Shown: in pieces, positions 1 through 10,707 of the stretch
Layout of the letters: each line of letters begins with the position of its first letter
Numbering within the stretch: position 1 is the stretch's first letter
From: Rhexocercosporidium sp. MPI-PUGE-AT-0058
Lineage: Eukaryota > Ascomycota > Leotiomycetes > Helotiales
Assembly (NCBI GenBank): GCA_020746875.1
Contig: JAGTJL010000004.1
Location: 1,736,001 to 1,800,000 of the forward strand
Direction of reading: 5' to 3'
Length of the DNA: 64,000 bases
Position numbers and translations under genes: made by a program
The notes under the pieces: generated by a model
Databases searched by the model: none
What the model was told of the DNA's origin: nothing
What the model saw: only the letters and a program-made list of their open reading frames with translations

Positions 1-522
1 CACCACCGAGCCCTCTTCTTCTCCGCCGCAGTCTGCATCCAAATTGCCGGTCTCCTAACCACCACATTCGCTCCTCGATCCCAACCCTGGGCACGATACG
101 GCGGTCTTCTAATGGTAGGCTTTGGACTCGGCCCAACAGTACCCATCTGCATGACTTGGGGCAACGAGATCTTCCAGCGCCGCCACGGTGAAGTAGGTGT
201 CGCAGCCGCAGCCGCTCTCATCTCAGGTCTTGGAAATCTCGGCACAGTAGTCACCACGTATGCTTTGTACACCGGCTGGCCACAGGATGCGAAGCCAGGA
301 CCGCATCGGTACCGCAAGAGTAACTTGATTATGATCGGCATTCTCTGTCTGAGTATCTTGAGCAGTATTATCATGACTGTGGGCTTGAAGATCGCGGGGA
401 ATAAGCCGAGTAAGAAGATTGCTGGGGGCTCCGACACCGATGATGAGTTCCAGGATGGTGCTGCGAGACGAGAGCTCCAGCAACGAGGTTTTGGGAAGAT
501 GTGGTGGAGTAAGAGCAACTAG
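1..522 (+). CDS. MFS transporter, C-terminal part (5' truncated by window edge)
   Basis: The open frame is already running at base 1 (frame 1) and ends with TAG at 520-522, giving about 173 residues. It holds the last membrane segments of a major facilitator: a helix around residues 8-22, one at GGLLMVGFGLGPTVPI, one in the AAAAALISGLGNLGTVVTTY stretch and a final one at NLIMIGILCLSILSSIIMTV. The tail is polar and acidic and would be cytoplasmic. The sequence between the last two helices, with a short aromatic TGWPQDAKPGPHRYRKSN loop, resembles fungal anion:cation symporters of the allantoate/vitamin permease (Dal5-like) family. The substrate cannot be told from this fragment. No intron is visible in the part seen. 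Confidence 0.8.
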   Translation, partial: HHRALFFSAAVCIQIAGLLTTTFAPRSQPWARYGGLLMVGFGLGPTVPICMTWGNEIFQRRHGEVGVAAAAALISGLGNLGTVVTTYALYTGWPQDAKPGPHRYRKSNLIMIGILCLSILSSIIMTVGLKIAGNKPSKKIAGGSDTDDEFQDGAARRELQQRGFGKMWWSKSN

Positions 523-1699
523 CTCTTTCAGTCAACACTCATGATCGGCGGATCTTCAACAGATGGGATTAAAGAGGTGGAAAATTTGAGGATAGCGGGG
601 GGGAATTCAACCTTCCCAATTGTGGAGGGCTTGGCTGTTGTGCATTATTTTGTTTGATCCGTTCTGCTTTTGCTTTTTGCCTCATTTGTTACTCCTCACC
701 AGCGAAGATACCCATTGAGCGTTTGAATATGCTATCATTCGGGGGTTTTGCCACGGGAGGCAACCCCCGACAGTGAAAATGCTTTGAACGCTATCACTGG
801 GACGGCGTATAGGAACTGAGACGGTTTCCGACGACAATGTTTTGCGCTATCGCTTAGGAACCGTCTCGTGGGATTTGATTCTTTTTGCAATTGTCTTAGT
901 TGTTGCTTTGAGATGGAATGCACTCCTTGCTGTATGAATACAGATAAGTATGTGTCTTGTGTCAGCCACTCATTAGATAGGGAATATATGCCTGCTGATA
1001 GGTCTTTAATCCATACATGTTCATTCGAGACATTCAGACATGGAACTTCAAGATGTGCGAATATGAGTCTGTGACTGAAGATGCGGCGAGGAACAAATTG
1101 CATATTATTGCATACACTAGTACAAAACACTTCGGATCACGCAAGGGATGGAGCTAACTGGGAGGAAGGACTTTTCATGCTTTGACGTAGGCTTGAGGCT
1201 TCAACTCTGCTGTCTCCACATCAAATCTCTCACCTACCAAGTGGATCTGATTGCACGAGCACATATTAGGTGGCTTGCTTACAGTCTACTTTGACAGCCA
1301 CAACTGGTCGTCCCATGGGCGCATGTTATTGCCTTCCAAATAGTAGAGGTTGTAACCGAGTCTATTACGTTTGTGTGATATAGATCAAGGGCAAAATGCA
1401 AGTCTTTGGTTCTTTCAATACTATTCATTTGTGTCATGTTCGGAAACTATTTATGTTTACCCAACGACGGAATGTCTTCGGGCACCCAACGGTCCAAGCT
1501 CCTACTCCTAACGCCATCCCAAATCGCTCTCACCGAGAAGGGTTGAACGCCTGCCATAAGAGTACCCCCGTAGTCCTACAAAACAATCTCAGAAGCTCAT
1601 ACAAATAGAAGCGTGGTATTATGTGCAAATAGGCCATGCTGGAAACCGATACCAGCGGCCCGAAACGCCTGACCCTCAGAAGAAAGGAAAATTGGCAAC
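523..1699. other. Intergenic, convergent 3' ends; two hairpin-like inverted repeats
   Basis: No gene is supported here. Two inverted repeats lie close together: one at about 739-768 (a G-rich arm facing a CAACCCCCG arm) and one pairing about 816-828 with 858-870 (GAGACGGTTTCC against GGAACCGTCTC). The short open frames covering them have no domain, no codon regularity and no splice support. Confidence 0.5.
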
Positions 1700-2728
1700 T
1701 CAATACTCAATGTCCATAGACGCAGCAATGTCCTCACTCACTCCTCGCACTGGACCTTTAAACTCCTGCTCATCTGATTCATCATCGGCATCTGCCTCGT
1801 CGTCGTAGTCATCGCAGAAATCGTCTCCATCGAAGAGAGCGTCGTTATCATCCGGATAGACTTCATCCTCATTGCTCCACATGGTGATATCTCCATCATC
1901 CTCTACGTCTTCCTCATTAGTGACATTAGCAGCCTGGTCACCAAGCCAATACTTCGCTCGCTTGTTTGCTCCTGAATCATACCCACTGGCACTTCTCTTG
2001 GGCATGCTGCTTCGTTGTCGAGGACTATGAGTCATTACCGGCACACCGCGAACATACAGGTAGGCTACTCTCTTTTTCTCCTTGTTGAAGAAGAAGTAGT
2101 TCAGGCTCCAGATTGAAGCTTCCTCGCCGTCAAATGGCTCATCGGGAGGGGCCCAGCAGTAGACTGTACACTCCTTGAGATTCATCTCTTTATCAACCAA
2201 TGACCACATCTGCGGTCCCCATGCCTGACTTGTTGGCGAAGGTGACGATGCTGTGGTGTAGCTAATCTGTGATGGGACTTGGAGTGTCATCATACCTGAA
2301 CTTGGCCTCAAGTTGTAGAGGGTAGAGTCGATCGTATTGATGACAGCTTTCAAGCTTCGTTCCTTTCGAAAGTCCGCGGGCCTGAGGATGTGTGAGAAAT
2401 CATAATCCGGGTGGCTCGCATTAAGCGTCGCAATTAGGTATGCAAACGTACGACGACTAGAGACCTGACTTAATGGGCCGAAAGGGCTCGATCGGGAGAG
2501 GTTGAGTGGTGAGGGGCCAGAACCTTCAGGTGAGACCGAAGCCGATAATCGGAGGAGGGACTCATATTGCGATTCTAACGACCTGTCGATGTTGCGATAC
2601 AGCTTCTTATCCGAGCCCGCGGCTTTCGTGGTGTAGAGGTCGCAACCGCCAATGACGTGGCAATCGGGGGTGTTGAAATTCAAGGCGCTGGTCACGTCGT
2701 CGAAGTCGCGAAGTGGTAGGAACTTCAT
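1700..2728 (-). CDS. MAF1: Maf1, repressor of RNA polymerase III transcription
   Basis: A single-exon gene of 342 residues. Maf1 binds RNA polymerase III and blocks initiation on TFIIIB when TORC1 and PKA signalling fall; it shuttles between cytoplasm and nucleus. All three conserved boxes are visible. Box A is near the N-terminus (residues about 8-35, FNTPDCHVIGGCDLYTTKA). Box B is central (about 110-145, DYDFSHILRPADFRKE followed by INTIDSTLYNL). Box C is at about 205-232 (WSLNYFFFNKEKKRVAYLYV). Between A and B is a Ser/Pro-rich mobile linker with likely kinase sites. A basic SMPKRSASGYDSGANKRAK stretch could be a nuclear signal. The C-terminal tail is very acidic (Asp/Glu run), as is usual in fungal Maf1. 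The ATG at 2728 begins the conserved MKFLPLRDFDDV sequence. Confidence 0.96.
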   Translation of the reverse strand: MKFLPLRDFDDVTSALNFNTPDCHVIGGCDLYTTKAAGSDKKLYRNIDRSLESQYESLLRLSASVSPEGSGPSPLNLSRSSPFGPLSQVSSRRTFAYLIATLNASHPDYDFSHILRPADFRKERSLKAVINTIDSTLYNLRPSSGMMTLQVPSQISYTTASSPSPTSQAWGPQMWSLVDKEMNLKECTVYCWAPPDEPFDGEEASIWSLNYFFFNKEKKRVAYLYVRGVPVMTHSPRQRSSMPKRSASGYDSGANKRAKYWLGDQAANVTNEEDVEDDGDITMWSNEDEVYPDDNDALFDGDDFCDDYDDEADADDESDEQEFKGPVRGVSEDIAASMDIEY

Positions 2729-4326
2729 CTTTGCAGTTTGAGGGGCCCTGAAACTAGAGTTGTTCTTATCAACGCGATCTGGACGGTGTAGATGGTGGGG
2801 GTGGATAGATGCGCGTTATCGAAGGAGGTAGAAGCGTGTGGCGACTGAGCCCGAGTGTTCTGTAGGAGAAGACGACCTTGCGGAGGACTCTGCAGACTCG
2901 GAGAACTGACAACCAGGAACTTGATCCCTCGGGTATCGCGAAACTGACAGAGATCTATCTGCCTGGGGGGGGATTACTGCGCAGGCAGTAATGGGTGTTT
3001 GAAGATGATGATTTGATTGACCTGCTGAGGCTGAGAAGCAGGGATGGACTCTTCCTCGCGCTGGCTGCGGAGGACGAATCGATGTGATCTCGAGCTAGAC
3101 TTGCGTCTAGCAGGTAGAGGGCATTTTGAAAATGTGTCGGTGTTGGTGTATGTTGCGACAATGGATGGTGTTTTGTTGTGTTGTTGGGAGAAGGTGATGG
3201 TGATGGTGAGATGGGGGTCGTCGTCGTAATGAGGCGAGTCGGAGTCGGAGAAGTGGAGTTGATTGAGTCGATTGCGACTTCCAGGGTTGAAAGGCGCTAG
3301 GACGAGTCCGGTTAGCAGGACCTGCATCTCCACTATTCATCCCCGACCAATGACGGGGCCCCAAACATCAACGAGCTCAGATCAAAGGTGGAAACAGCTC
3401 GGCAGCTGTTGAAGCTTTTGTTTGGGGATGGGACCGATCAAGTAGATAACGGGCGTTTGATGAGGAAACATGGACGCTTCTATTTCCTCGAGTCAGTCTT
3501 CCTTACCACATGGTTGATTCTTGATTGCCGAGTGGTCTAGCTGCTGCTTTGTTCCTATTTCTCAGGCTTCTTTGTTGGACACTGTTTGCAAGAGTGGCTT
3601 GGGACCGGACTTTTGAGAAGTACAGGTAAATGATGTCTTGGAGTTAGCATAGCAACCTCGCGTAGGATAATGAATGGTTAGCCCACAGACGAACTTTCTC
3701 GGTAACGGAACACCATTTGTGGGTTGTTTTCAGTTGCGAGAAGTAGATGTTATAAGACCCTGTCAACCCCTGTAAGGGTAGAGGGAGTGATGATAGTGCC
3801 ATGGTCCTGAAGGTTCTAGGAATAGTGTTGGCCAAAAGCCAAAAGGCTACCTATGCGAGTGAGTGATGATATAGTTCGTTTCGGCTTGGGCGGGGTAATA
3901 GGGTGATGGAGGTAGGCATTAGCGATTCACATCCAGTCCCAACATGACTAACAGAAAAGCCTTGTAAGACTGTACTTATCATGAATCCATTCAGTGATGC
4001 CATTTGCGAAAGGAACAACCCAACGCCAAGTCCCTCATGCATTTCACAGCCCAAAGTCCATCCTGACACTCTTGCCGTGCCTCGCTATGCCGAAAGTTTT
4101 GTCTTGTGAATGTCCAAATTGTCTGAATTCCCGGGCCCCAATCAAATCAAAGGATGCCGACTCCCTTCAAACTATCCACAAGTACTTCTTCGGCCTAAGT
4201 ATCAAGTAGATCCTTGTTAGCAAGAGGAATAGCATAAGAAAAAGGTGTATTCATGTTCTTCATTTCCTGAGCGCCAGACTCCAGCCACCAGTAGCATAGT
4301 TTTGTATACATGCATAAAGACCGCAT
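2729..4326. other. Intergenic region, promoter side of MAF1
   Basis: About 1.6 kb upstream of MAF1 and downstream of the AP-1 sigma gene. Short open frames on both strands (e.g. 2955-3364) are His/Ser/Pro-rich, overlap one another in several frames and match nothing I know, so I read them as promoter, UTR or chance. No repeat or RNA gene was recognised. Confidence 0.45.
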
Positions 4327-5146
4327 TCACATGATCTTCGTGACCTCTTCGTCGACCTGGTGCAGGGGAAACATGTGTCAGTGCTTGAGAAAATGTGCAA
4401 TTGCCAGATGTGGTCCGGAACGACTGTTAAGCAAAGTCTAAGCAATGCTCAACTTACCTCTGTATCCTCTATTGAGTCTTGGGCTGATATGACCCTCAGA
4501 ACATTCTTCTTGCTACTCTCCTGCATTTCCCCCGCTAATAGCAGCTCGTCCAGTATGAAGTATGCTTTTTGGAAGTTGAAGATCTGGCGGAGTTTAGGCA
4601 TCGATCTGAGGGTGCTGCGGTATTGATACTTACGATGTCCAACTAAACGGAGGTCAGCATAGTAAAGACTAGCGTTTGTAGAGCCCTACCTCGCAGACAT
4701 TGCCATAGTATTTATCCATCTGCTCAACATATCTGTGGACAATCTCGAGAGTGATGAGCTCGTTGTCGGTCGAATTGCATCCAGCGATGAAGAACAGAGA
4801 GGCATAACGGCGGTAAACTATCTTCGAATCTGCAGAACCGTTGGAGCACAAGGCTTTGACGCCCTAAGAAGCTGGCTCACCTTTGTATTCCAGGAAATTG
4901 CACATCCTCGTCCGCCGCGCTAGCACGAGTTGAGAGACATCCTTGATGATCTTGGCCTTCTCTCTTGGGGAGAGTGTTGTGAACCATTTCGCAAGCCTCT
5001 ATTGACCGCTCAGCACGGGAGGGGGGCAGAAGGGCTCGCGGAGGATACGTACGACTTTACCCTGCCGCGAAAGCAGGATCAAGTAGCTGCAGTATATTAG
5101 CAAAGCACAGAAACAAGGCGAGGCCAAAGACTTACTTGATGGGCAT
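4327..5146 (-). CDS. APS1: AP-1 adaptor complex subunit sigma-1
   Basis: Seven exons on the minus strand: 5136-5146, 5053-5086, 4881-4998, 4690-4829, 4634-4642, 4458-4583 and 4327-4356. Together they encode 155 residues, the normal length for a clathrin adaptor small chain. The joined protein begins [15 protein letters not shown], continues [17 protein letters not shown], then [34 protein letters not shown] and [19 protein letters not shown], and ends VDEEVTKIM. These are hallmark sigma sequences; the RLAKW and [19 protein letters not shown] context points to AP-1 sigma1 rather than AP-2 sigma2. It stabilises the AP-1 core at the trans-Golgi/endosome and helps bind dileucine cargo signals. 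All introns have GT-AG ends. The fifth exon is only 9 nt (Leu-Asp-Ile), so automatic gene finders may miss it. Confidence 0.95.
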
Positions 5147-5663
5147 CTTTGCAGATGGAGATATGCCTCTGCAAAAGTTGTGTACGACAGATGGTTACGG
5201 AATGTGTGAGGATGGTAATAATCCCCATGCTTGCTTGCAGCTGGCTTGGCAGCCGTGCAGGGGTGAGACCTCCGCTACTGGAGAACAGAATTTTAGAACG
5301 AGGGGTTGTTCCCGCGATAGCCTCGCCTTACTAATGATCTAATGTAATTTTTGTAGATGTGCCTGGACTCGAGCACTCGTCCCATTCTTGTGTATACCTT
5401 TTCACTTTACTTGCCTATCTATATTCACTGTCGCGATTTCTAGACCGGTTTCCACCAGTTATACTCGGCGCATTCCTCCATAGATAAGACGTCAGTTGCA
5501 TCCCGCTTTGCAAATATCCAGTACCCCCACCACTCGAGTCTCCGATTACAATACTCCTCCCGACCGACACCCTCCTCCCCATCCCCTCTACGGCTCCCGG
5601 GGCTCCCAGGTCTTCGCCATTCTGCTTCTGGCTGCCAGCCCTGCCTCGAACCAGAACCGCAAT
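5147..5663. promoter_or_regulatory. Divergent promoter between APS1 and the GCL modifier gene
   Basis: These 517 bp separate two start codons facing away from each other, so both promoters must lie here. The half nearest the + strand gene is pyrimidine-rich, as is common before fungal start sites. No specific transcription factor site is claimed. Confidence 0.5.
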
Positions 5664-6678
5664 ATGACGCGACTAATCCTCTCCACCTCGTAAGATGGTC
5701 CAATTCGCTGCTTGAGAACATGAGCCTCCTGCTAACCACCATGAGCCAATCAGCAATATTATGACCGGAGGCCCTTCGATCATAAGGAAGCCTGGCGCAG
5801 ACCGATCGAACCTGGAGCTGACAAATTCCCTGCGAAGCAACTTTCTTGCTGCCCAGCAAGACTACTCTCCTCCCTTATCCGCAACGAATGGCAGCGGCAG
5901 CCCTCAAAGCAGCTCCGATGAAGATCTCCCCTCCCGTCGACCCCAATCCTCAATCTGGACTACACGAGATGGCTCTGACTACTATATCCCAACCATTGAC
6001 TGGTCTCTCTCTGGCCTTTGTGAGGAGAGAAGTCAATATGATATCACGGTCAAACTGTTCTACTTGCACGGCGCACATGTCAAGGATAGGGCACAACATA
6101 CCAAGGATGCTATCAATTTGGTCTTGAAGGAATTGGGAGTCGACTCTATCGATTTACTCATTGTGTCATTCCCGGGGATGTCATTCGACGGAGATTGTGA
6201 GTGGGAGGCAGACAAGAAGAACTCGGCTCAAGGGAACGACGAGGAAGAGATCGCATCATGGCCAGCACTCGAGGAACTCCACAACCAAGGAATTGTCAAG
6301 AAATTAGGCCTTTCGGAGTTTGGCAGTGAGAAGTTGTCTAGATTGCTTGGGCGAGTAAAGGTACGCCCACAGGTAGACCAGGTCAACATCAAAGATTGTT
6401 GCAACGTTCCTCCGCCTCTTCTAAAGCTGGCCAAGCTGGAGCAAATCGAACTTCTTACGCATAATGATTGCACGGATATATTGCCCACCGGAACGTTGAG
6501 AGAGCTTTTGGGACAAGGAATTAGAGGAGCTGGCGTACTGTCAGAGTCCAAGAGAGGTATAGATGGAATGAGAGGAGACCTGAACCCAGAATGGGTAGTC
6601 AAGTATACGGCTGTTGTCCGAGACCGAGGCGTTATTGAGAACAAAGGGTACTTTGCCGTTGCGGAGTTGAACGAATGA
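5664..6678 (+). CDS. gcs2: Glutamate-cysteine ligase modifier (regulatory) subunit
   Basis: Two exons, 5664-5689 and 5754-6678, joined in phase to give 316 residues starting MTRLILSTSNIMTGGPSII. The first exon carries only eight full codons, but they restore the conserved family start, so I prefer this ATG to the in-frame one at 5761. The protein has an aldo-keto-reductase-like barrel: LKELGVDSIDLLIVSFPG, then WPALEELHNQGIVKKLGLSEFG, then VRPQVDQVNI. It lacks a proper AKR catalytic tetrad. The modifier subunit binds the catalytic ligase and lowers its feedback inhibition by glutathione in the first step of glutathione synthesis. A low-complexity Ser-rich insert at residues about 45-75 is typical of fungal homologues. 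The gene has its own promoter. Confidence 0.9.
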
Positions 6679-6860
6679 TTGTAGTCGCGATATGATGGAG
6701 ACCGTTGCATAAGGGAAGGTAGCGTCTGGGGTTTGGCGTTGAGATTTTGTTTATTATGGGTGGCATACGTGCATATTTGACTGATTTTTGGCAGTCCTTT
6801 GCTCCATGACCAAGATTATCGCTGCTATAGAGCAGAGAATTGGCATTCCCAATTGATCAA

Positions 6861-7754
6861 TCAACCTAGCATACTCCTCTTCCTTCCTCTCATCCTAACC
6901 TCCTCTAACTTCTTGAGAACGACATTGCCTCCCTTGAAGCTCTTCCCATAGGCGCTTAGAACTTCCTTGAAGAGGCTCTCGGCCCTTGGATGTGTACTTC
7001 CAAATGCTCTCTCGAGCACATACAAATCCACAGCCCGGTCCTCATCCTGTGGATTTTGACTCGCCAGCCCAAAGTCAATAAGCACAATCTCGCCATCCAA
7101 CACGTTGTCTTCTGGCGCATCTCCGTTCATTCCCTCCTTACTCCAAGGCCTCAAAATTAAGTTACTCGTCGTCAGATCTCCATGCACAATCCCGATCGCA
7201 TGCATTCTCCCCACCGCATCTCCTACCCTTCTCATCAAGCTAACCAACTCCTCATCGTCAACACCCTCTTGTATTCCAGCATCCTTCCTCCTCTTCAACC
7301 ACTCATTAAGCCGTATCCTCACCACCTCTCCCTCAATCCACTCTATCATCAGCCATCCTTTCAATTCGTCGAGCGCATACACAGCTGGAACCGGAACGCC
7401 CTCTTTCCTACACTTGACCAGTACTCGGGCTTCAGACAGGATTCGGTGCTTCGTTAACCGTTGGTCGAGGATGGGATGTCGGTATGGTTTTGAAGGTCGG
7501 TACTTGAGTGCGCATGGCAGGTCTGGGAGGAGGTATGTGCTGCGAAAGAGAAGGGCTTCTGCGCCTTGTGTTATGAGTTGCGGTGGGGTCGAGGAGGGGT
7601 AGAGGAAGGTCGCGGGAAGTGAGGGTCGGTCGGAGGTGGGAGCTGGCTCTGTTGGTGGTATTGTTGGGACTTCCATCTCACTGGTAACCTGGCTCTGAGG
7701 CGGATCCTGCGATACTATATCGCCAGCCGGCGTGCTGATGTTGAACTTGACCAT
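6861..7754 (-). CDS. BUD32: Bud32, protein kinase of the EKC/KEOPS complex
   Basis: A single-exon gene of 297 residues. Bud32 is a small atypical kinase/ATPase that with Kae1, Cgi121, Pcc1 and Gon7 makes the t6A37 modification of ANN-decoding tRNAs. Visible parts: a short glycine-poor nucleotide loop ITQGAEALLFR; the lysine in CALKYRPSKPYRHP; the family-typical LDQRLTKHRILSEARVL; the hinge GWLMIEWIEGEVVR; the catalytic loop GIVHGDLTTSNLI; and the metal-binding VLIDFGLAS. The C-terminus ends in the basic VRMRGRKRSMLG tail needed for function. A 45-50 residue Pro/Thr/Ser-rich N-terminal extension precedes the kinase core, making it longer than the roughly 260-residue yeast protein. The gene is convergent with the upstream GCL modifier gene, only 182 bp apart. 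Confidence 0.95.
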   Translation of the reverse strand: MVKFNISTPAGDIVSQDPPQSQVTSEMEVPTIPPTEPAPTSDRPSLPATFLYPSSTPPQLITQGAEALLFRSTYLLPDLPCALKYRPSKPYRHPILDQRLTKHRILSEARVLVKCRKEGVPVPAVYALDELKGWLMIEWIEGEVVRIRLNEWLKRRKDAGIQEGVDDEELVSLMRRVGDAVGRMHAIGIVHGDLTTSNLILRPWSKEGMNGDAPEDNVLDGEIVLIDFGLASQNPQDEDRAVDLYVLERAFGSTHPRAESLFKEVLSAYGKSFKGGNVVLKKLEEVRMRGRKRSMLG

Positions 7755-8289
7755 GAGGCTGGACTTTTAACACACCCAAATTGATTTGGAGGGGTTCCCG
7801 TGTTTGCCCTGTTTGCACTAGGTTTTGCCTTTGGCTTTTTGCCTTTTGGAGGGGTGCGACTTGACATGTCAGAGCACACAGGGCCAGCACTTTACTCCAT
7901 CCCGACTTCACTCCAATTCTCCTATCACATCAACAGCCCTTCCACAACTTACAAATATCTTCACTTGTCAATTCACACCTGTTTACTAAGTCACTGACCG
8001 CGAATGGCCTCAAATATGGCCAAACTGATTCCCGCCACGCGCTTTTACTGACAACATGTGACTCTCCTGCAAGTGCAAGGATCGAGTAGAGCTCAATTGG
8101 CTACAGTGTACATCCACACCGACACCGACCACAGAACGTTGTACCACCTCGAGCGTACTCGTACAGCAATTACAGTACATGAAGTCATCTTGCCTCTCCT
8201 CTTTCTCGCCGCCCGTCGCTCCGAAGCTTCTTGACAGCATGCCCAGATAGCGTCAATTATCCACTTCCCACTCTACTTTCTCTTCTCCG
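7755..8289. promoter_or_regulatory. Divergent promoter between BUD32 and the small membrane protein gene
   Basis: A 535-bp gap between two divergent start codons; short open frames inside it are not convincing. The last 60 bases before 8290 are C/T-rich. Confidence 0.45.
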
Positions 8290-9000
8290 ATGGCAGACAC
8301 CGCCGATCTGCCACTCTTAACCATCCTTCTCCTCTTGACCGCTTGTCTGGTGAGCATCTTCGTCGTCGTGCAAGTCGCGACTACCTATACCACCGCGTAC
8401 CTCGCTGCTCCCAATGAGATCACGACATTCATAGACGCCGTCGACTTCTCTATCCAGGAGAACGAGTCATACGATCGCGATGTCGCCAAGGTGCAGCGGT
8501 TAGAGGACAAGTTGAGGATGGGGAAGTTGTTGAGGGAGATACAGAAGTGTGGTGATGATCTGAGGGAGGATTTGAATGGGCTATTGATCGATGAAGGAGG
8601 AACGAGGCTACGGTCGAGCACGCGAATATTGTGGGCGACCAAGAGGAAGAGGTTGGAGGAGCAAGTGAGAAGGCTCGACCTTTTGCGCATGCGATTCCTT
8701 GTTGTGTATATGGGCTTGGTAGCTGCGAAGGGGACCTCGGAACATACACCTACAAGAGACCCAGAGAAACATATTACACCGAAGATGACAGTACGGCCTG
8801 GGTTACCACATGCATTGACCGAGGGAATCACAAGGAAGCCCCCGCTACGAAGACTCACAACCCAAGCCATGGGTCATAATGACCATGTGGGAAGCCCTCA
8901 AAAGCAAGGATGGATGGGAGTTGTTGCGGAATTACAGAACTCGCCGCTCATGCATAAAAGACATGCTTCTATCGAGAGGAATATGGCCAGTCCCGGATGA
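8290..9000 (+). CDS. Hypothetical protein with N-terminal membrane anchor
   Basis: One open frame of 236 residues from ATG 8290 (context CCGATGGC) to TGA at 8998-9000. I do not recognise the family. Residues about 8-30 (LPLLTILLLLTACLVSIFVV) form one clear hydrophobic segment, so it is probably a signal-anchor or single-pass membrane protein. Residues 45-130 are charged and helical with heptad-like leucines (KVQRLEDKLRMGKLLREI and RKRLEEQVRRLDLLRMRF), suggesting a coiled coil, as in tail regions of Wrb/Get1-like proteins, though I see no firm match. The last 85 residues look disordered and basic. It could be a lineage-restricted gene. Confidence refers to it being a real gene, not to function. 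Confidence 0.6.
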   Translation: MADTADLPLLTILLLLTACLVSIFVVVQVATTYTTAYLAAPNEITTFIDAVDFSIQENESYDRDVAKVQRLEDKLRMGKLLREIQKCGDDLREDLNGLLIDEGGTRLRSSTRILWATKRKRLEEQVRRLDLLRMRFLVVYMGLVAAKGTSEHTPTRDPEKHITPKMTVRPGLPHALTEGITRKPPLRRLTTQAMGHNDHVGSPQKQGWMGVVAELQNSPLMHKRHASIERNMASPG

Positions 9001-10690
9001 ATGCTCACCGTGGAGAATCACCTTCTCGTTTGAGCCGCCTATGGATGCCAAGCTTCACGAGACGCCTCTTCTCATACCCAGAGGCATTCCCATCTCATGT
9101 CACCTAAACTGGAGTTAGACATGAGAGACGACTTGGCTTTGTAAAGCCCGTCCGGTTTATTCATCATCACTTCTACGGGCCCTTTCATCAACATTTCAGT
9201 CCCCCACCCCCATTCCCTACCTACACCTAATGCCCCCAGAGGATCTTCATCTTCGCCAGGCTACACTTACGATCTTCCCATTCCCAATTGAAGTTACGAT
9301 TATCTACGACCACCATGTTTTAACGCCCCCTTCACGAGTCTATCTATATTCAACACTCGCGTCCTATTTACGAATACTGATTCATGACACGTACTCCATG
9401 ACACCACTTTCACCATTTCCACGAGACCACAACATAGCATTGCATTTGGAGAAGCATGGCCCGTAGCAGCCCAGATAGAAGAAATCCTCCAGTCCGTTAC
9501 GTCGGTCTGGAGCTGGAGCTGGGATTGGAGCTAGCCAGGAACTGTATGCGATATTGATGGGCGTTTACGTTTGCAGAAGTTGCTGCTTGCTTGCTTACCT
9601 GCATGGTTCAAGATACCCCCTGTTTAGATTAGCTATTTTCTGCTTAAATGGCATGCATTTCAATGAAAATATCGATGCCCAGCAAGTTTATTGGTTACTT
9701 TAATTGGCTTCACGCTTCAGCGGGCAGATGTACCTGGATACCTACTGCTTCATTTTTCGCCGCGAAAAAATCGAAGGATGTGCCTCTTTGAAGACCCGGG
9801 CTCGATTCTCGCTGGCTTGCATACACCAATCCTCCGTCTCAAATCTCGTTCGGTGGCACCTGCCATCCGTCTGACCCCTGTGACTGATTTTCTCAAACTT
9901 CGTGCTTATACGTCTGCAATTACGCTGCATCGCGCACTCCATCGTCACATCTTTCATCCTCATTGCCAACTCATGCACTCTTCTTTTTTTCTTGACAGTA
10001 TCTCCTTGCTCCATTCACCAGATTTCCTTAGGTAAGAGCACGCTCTTAGAGATGGCAACAACCCATTGCTTCATGCTCACTAGTCAACGCACACCAAACC
10101 AACACAGTAATTTCTGCTGATTTTCGTAAGCTTTATAACGTCATGTCATTGGGATCAAATGTTCGCGTTTGAGTTGCAGTTAGATCCCACGTCCCCGAGA
10201 ACAGCATGGCCCCTAACCGAATTAAGCGAGGTGCTATCCGAGTAAACAACCTTTCGAAATGTTCGCCTATGCCAGTACTGCGAGATACTGATATCACGAA
10301 TTCGACATTCAGCTGGCTTAAATTTCAATTTCAAGATTTAGCATTGAGTTCGGAATGTCTCGCGCGTTCTCGCTTAACTCTAGCGATGTTGTTGACATGC
10401 TCATCTCGAGCCCGATCTTCTATCTAACACTAAGACTTCGCCTTCTGAAGCCAGATCAAGTGAATGCGAGCCTAACTTTTATTTTCTATTCGGAAAGATC
10501 TTCCTAAAGAAACAGCGCACTAATAGCTTGCCTATTCCGCATCATGCCAAGCACTTTTGTTTATTACCACTGCCTCATTACACTTCCTCCCTTCATCAAT
10601 TCCACCACGTAACGACTTGAGCGAGGATAGATCTCACCTCAGATTTGCCGAACTGTTTAATTAACGCCCGAAGAACATAGAAGTAACGCC
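9001..10690. other. Long intergenic stretch without a supported gene
   Basis: About 1.7 kb in which all open frames are short and without domains. A T-arm-like string near 9797-9815 has no matching D-arm or acceptor stem and is not a tRNA. I see no repeat family or hairpin here. Confidence 0.45.
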
Positions 10691-10707
10691 ATAAGACATA
10701 ACCAGCG

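Noticed and set aside
2955..3364. Overlapping open frames upstream of MAF1 on both strands
   Set aside because: Several frames overlap the same bases, compositions follow His/Ser codon repeats, and no domain or splice pattern appears; this is most likely MAF1 promoter and leader.
3520..3600. tRNA-like GCCGAGTGGTCTAG string
   Set aside because: It resembles a tRNA D-arm, but no anticodon stem, T-arm with GTTCRANYC, or acceptor pairing follows within 90 bases.
9780..9830. T-arm-like CCGGGCTCGATTCTCG string
   Set aside because: No D-arm or acceptor stem in the preceding 70 bases.
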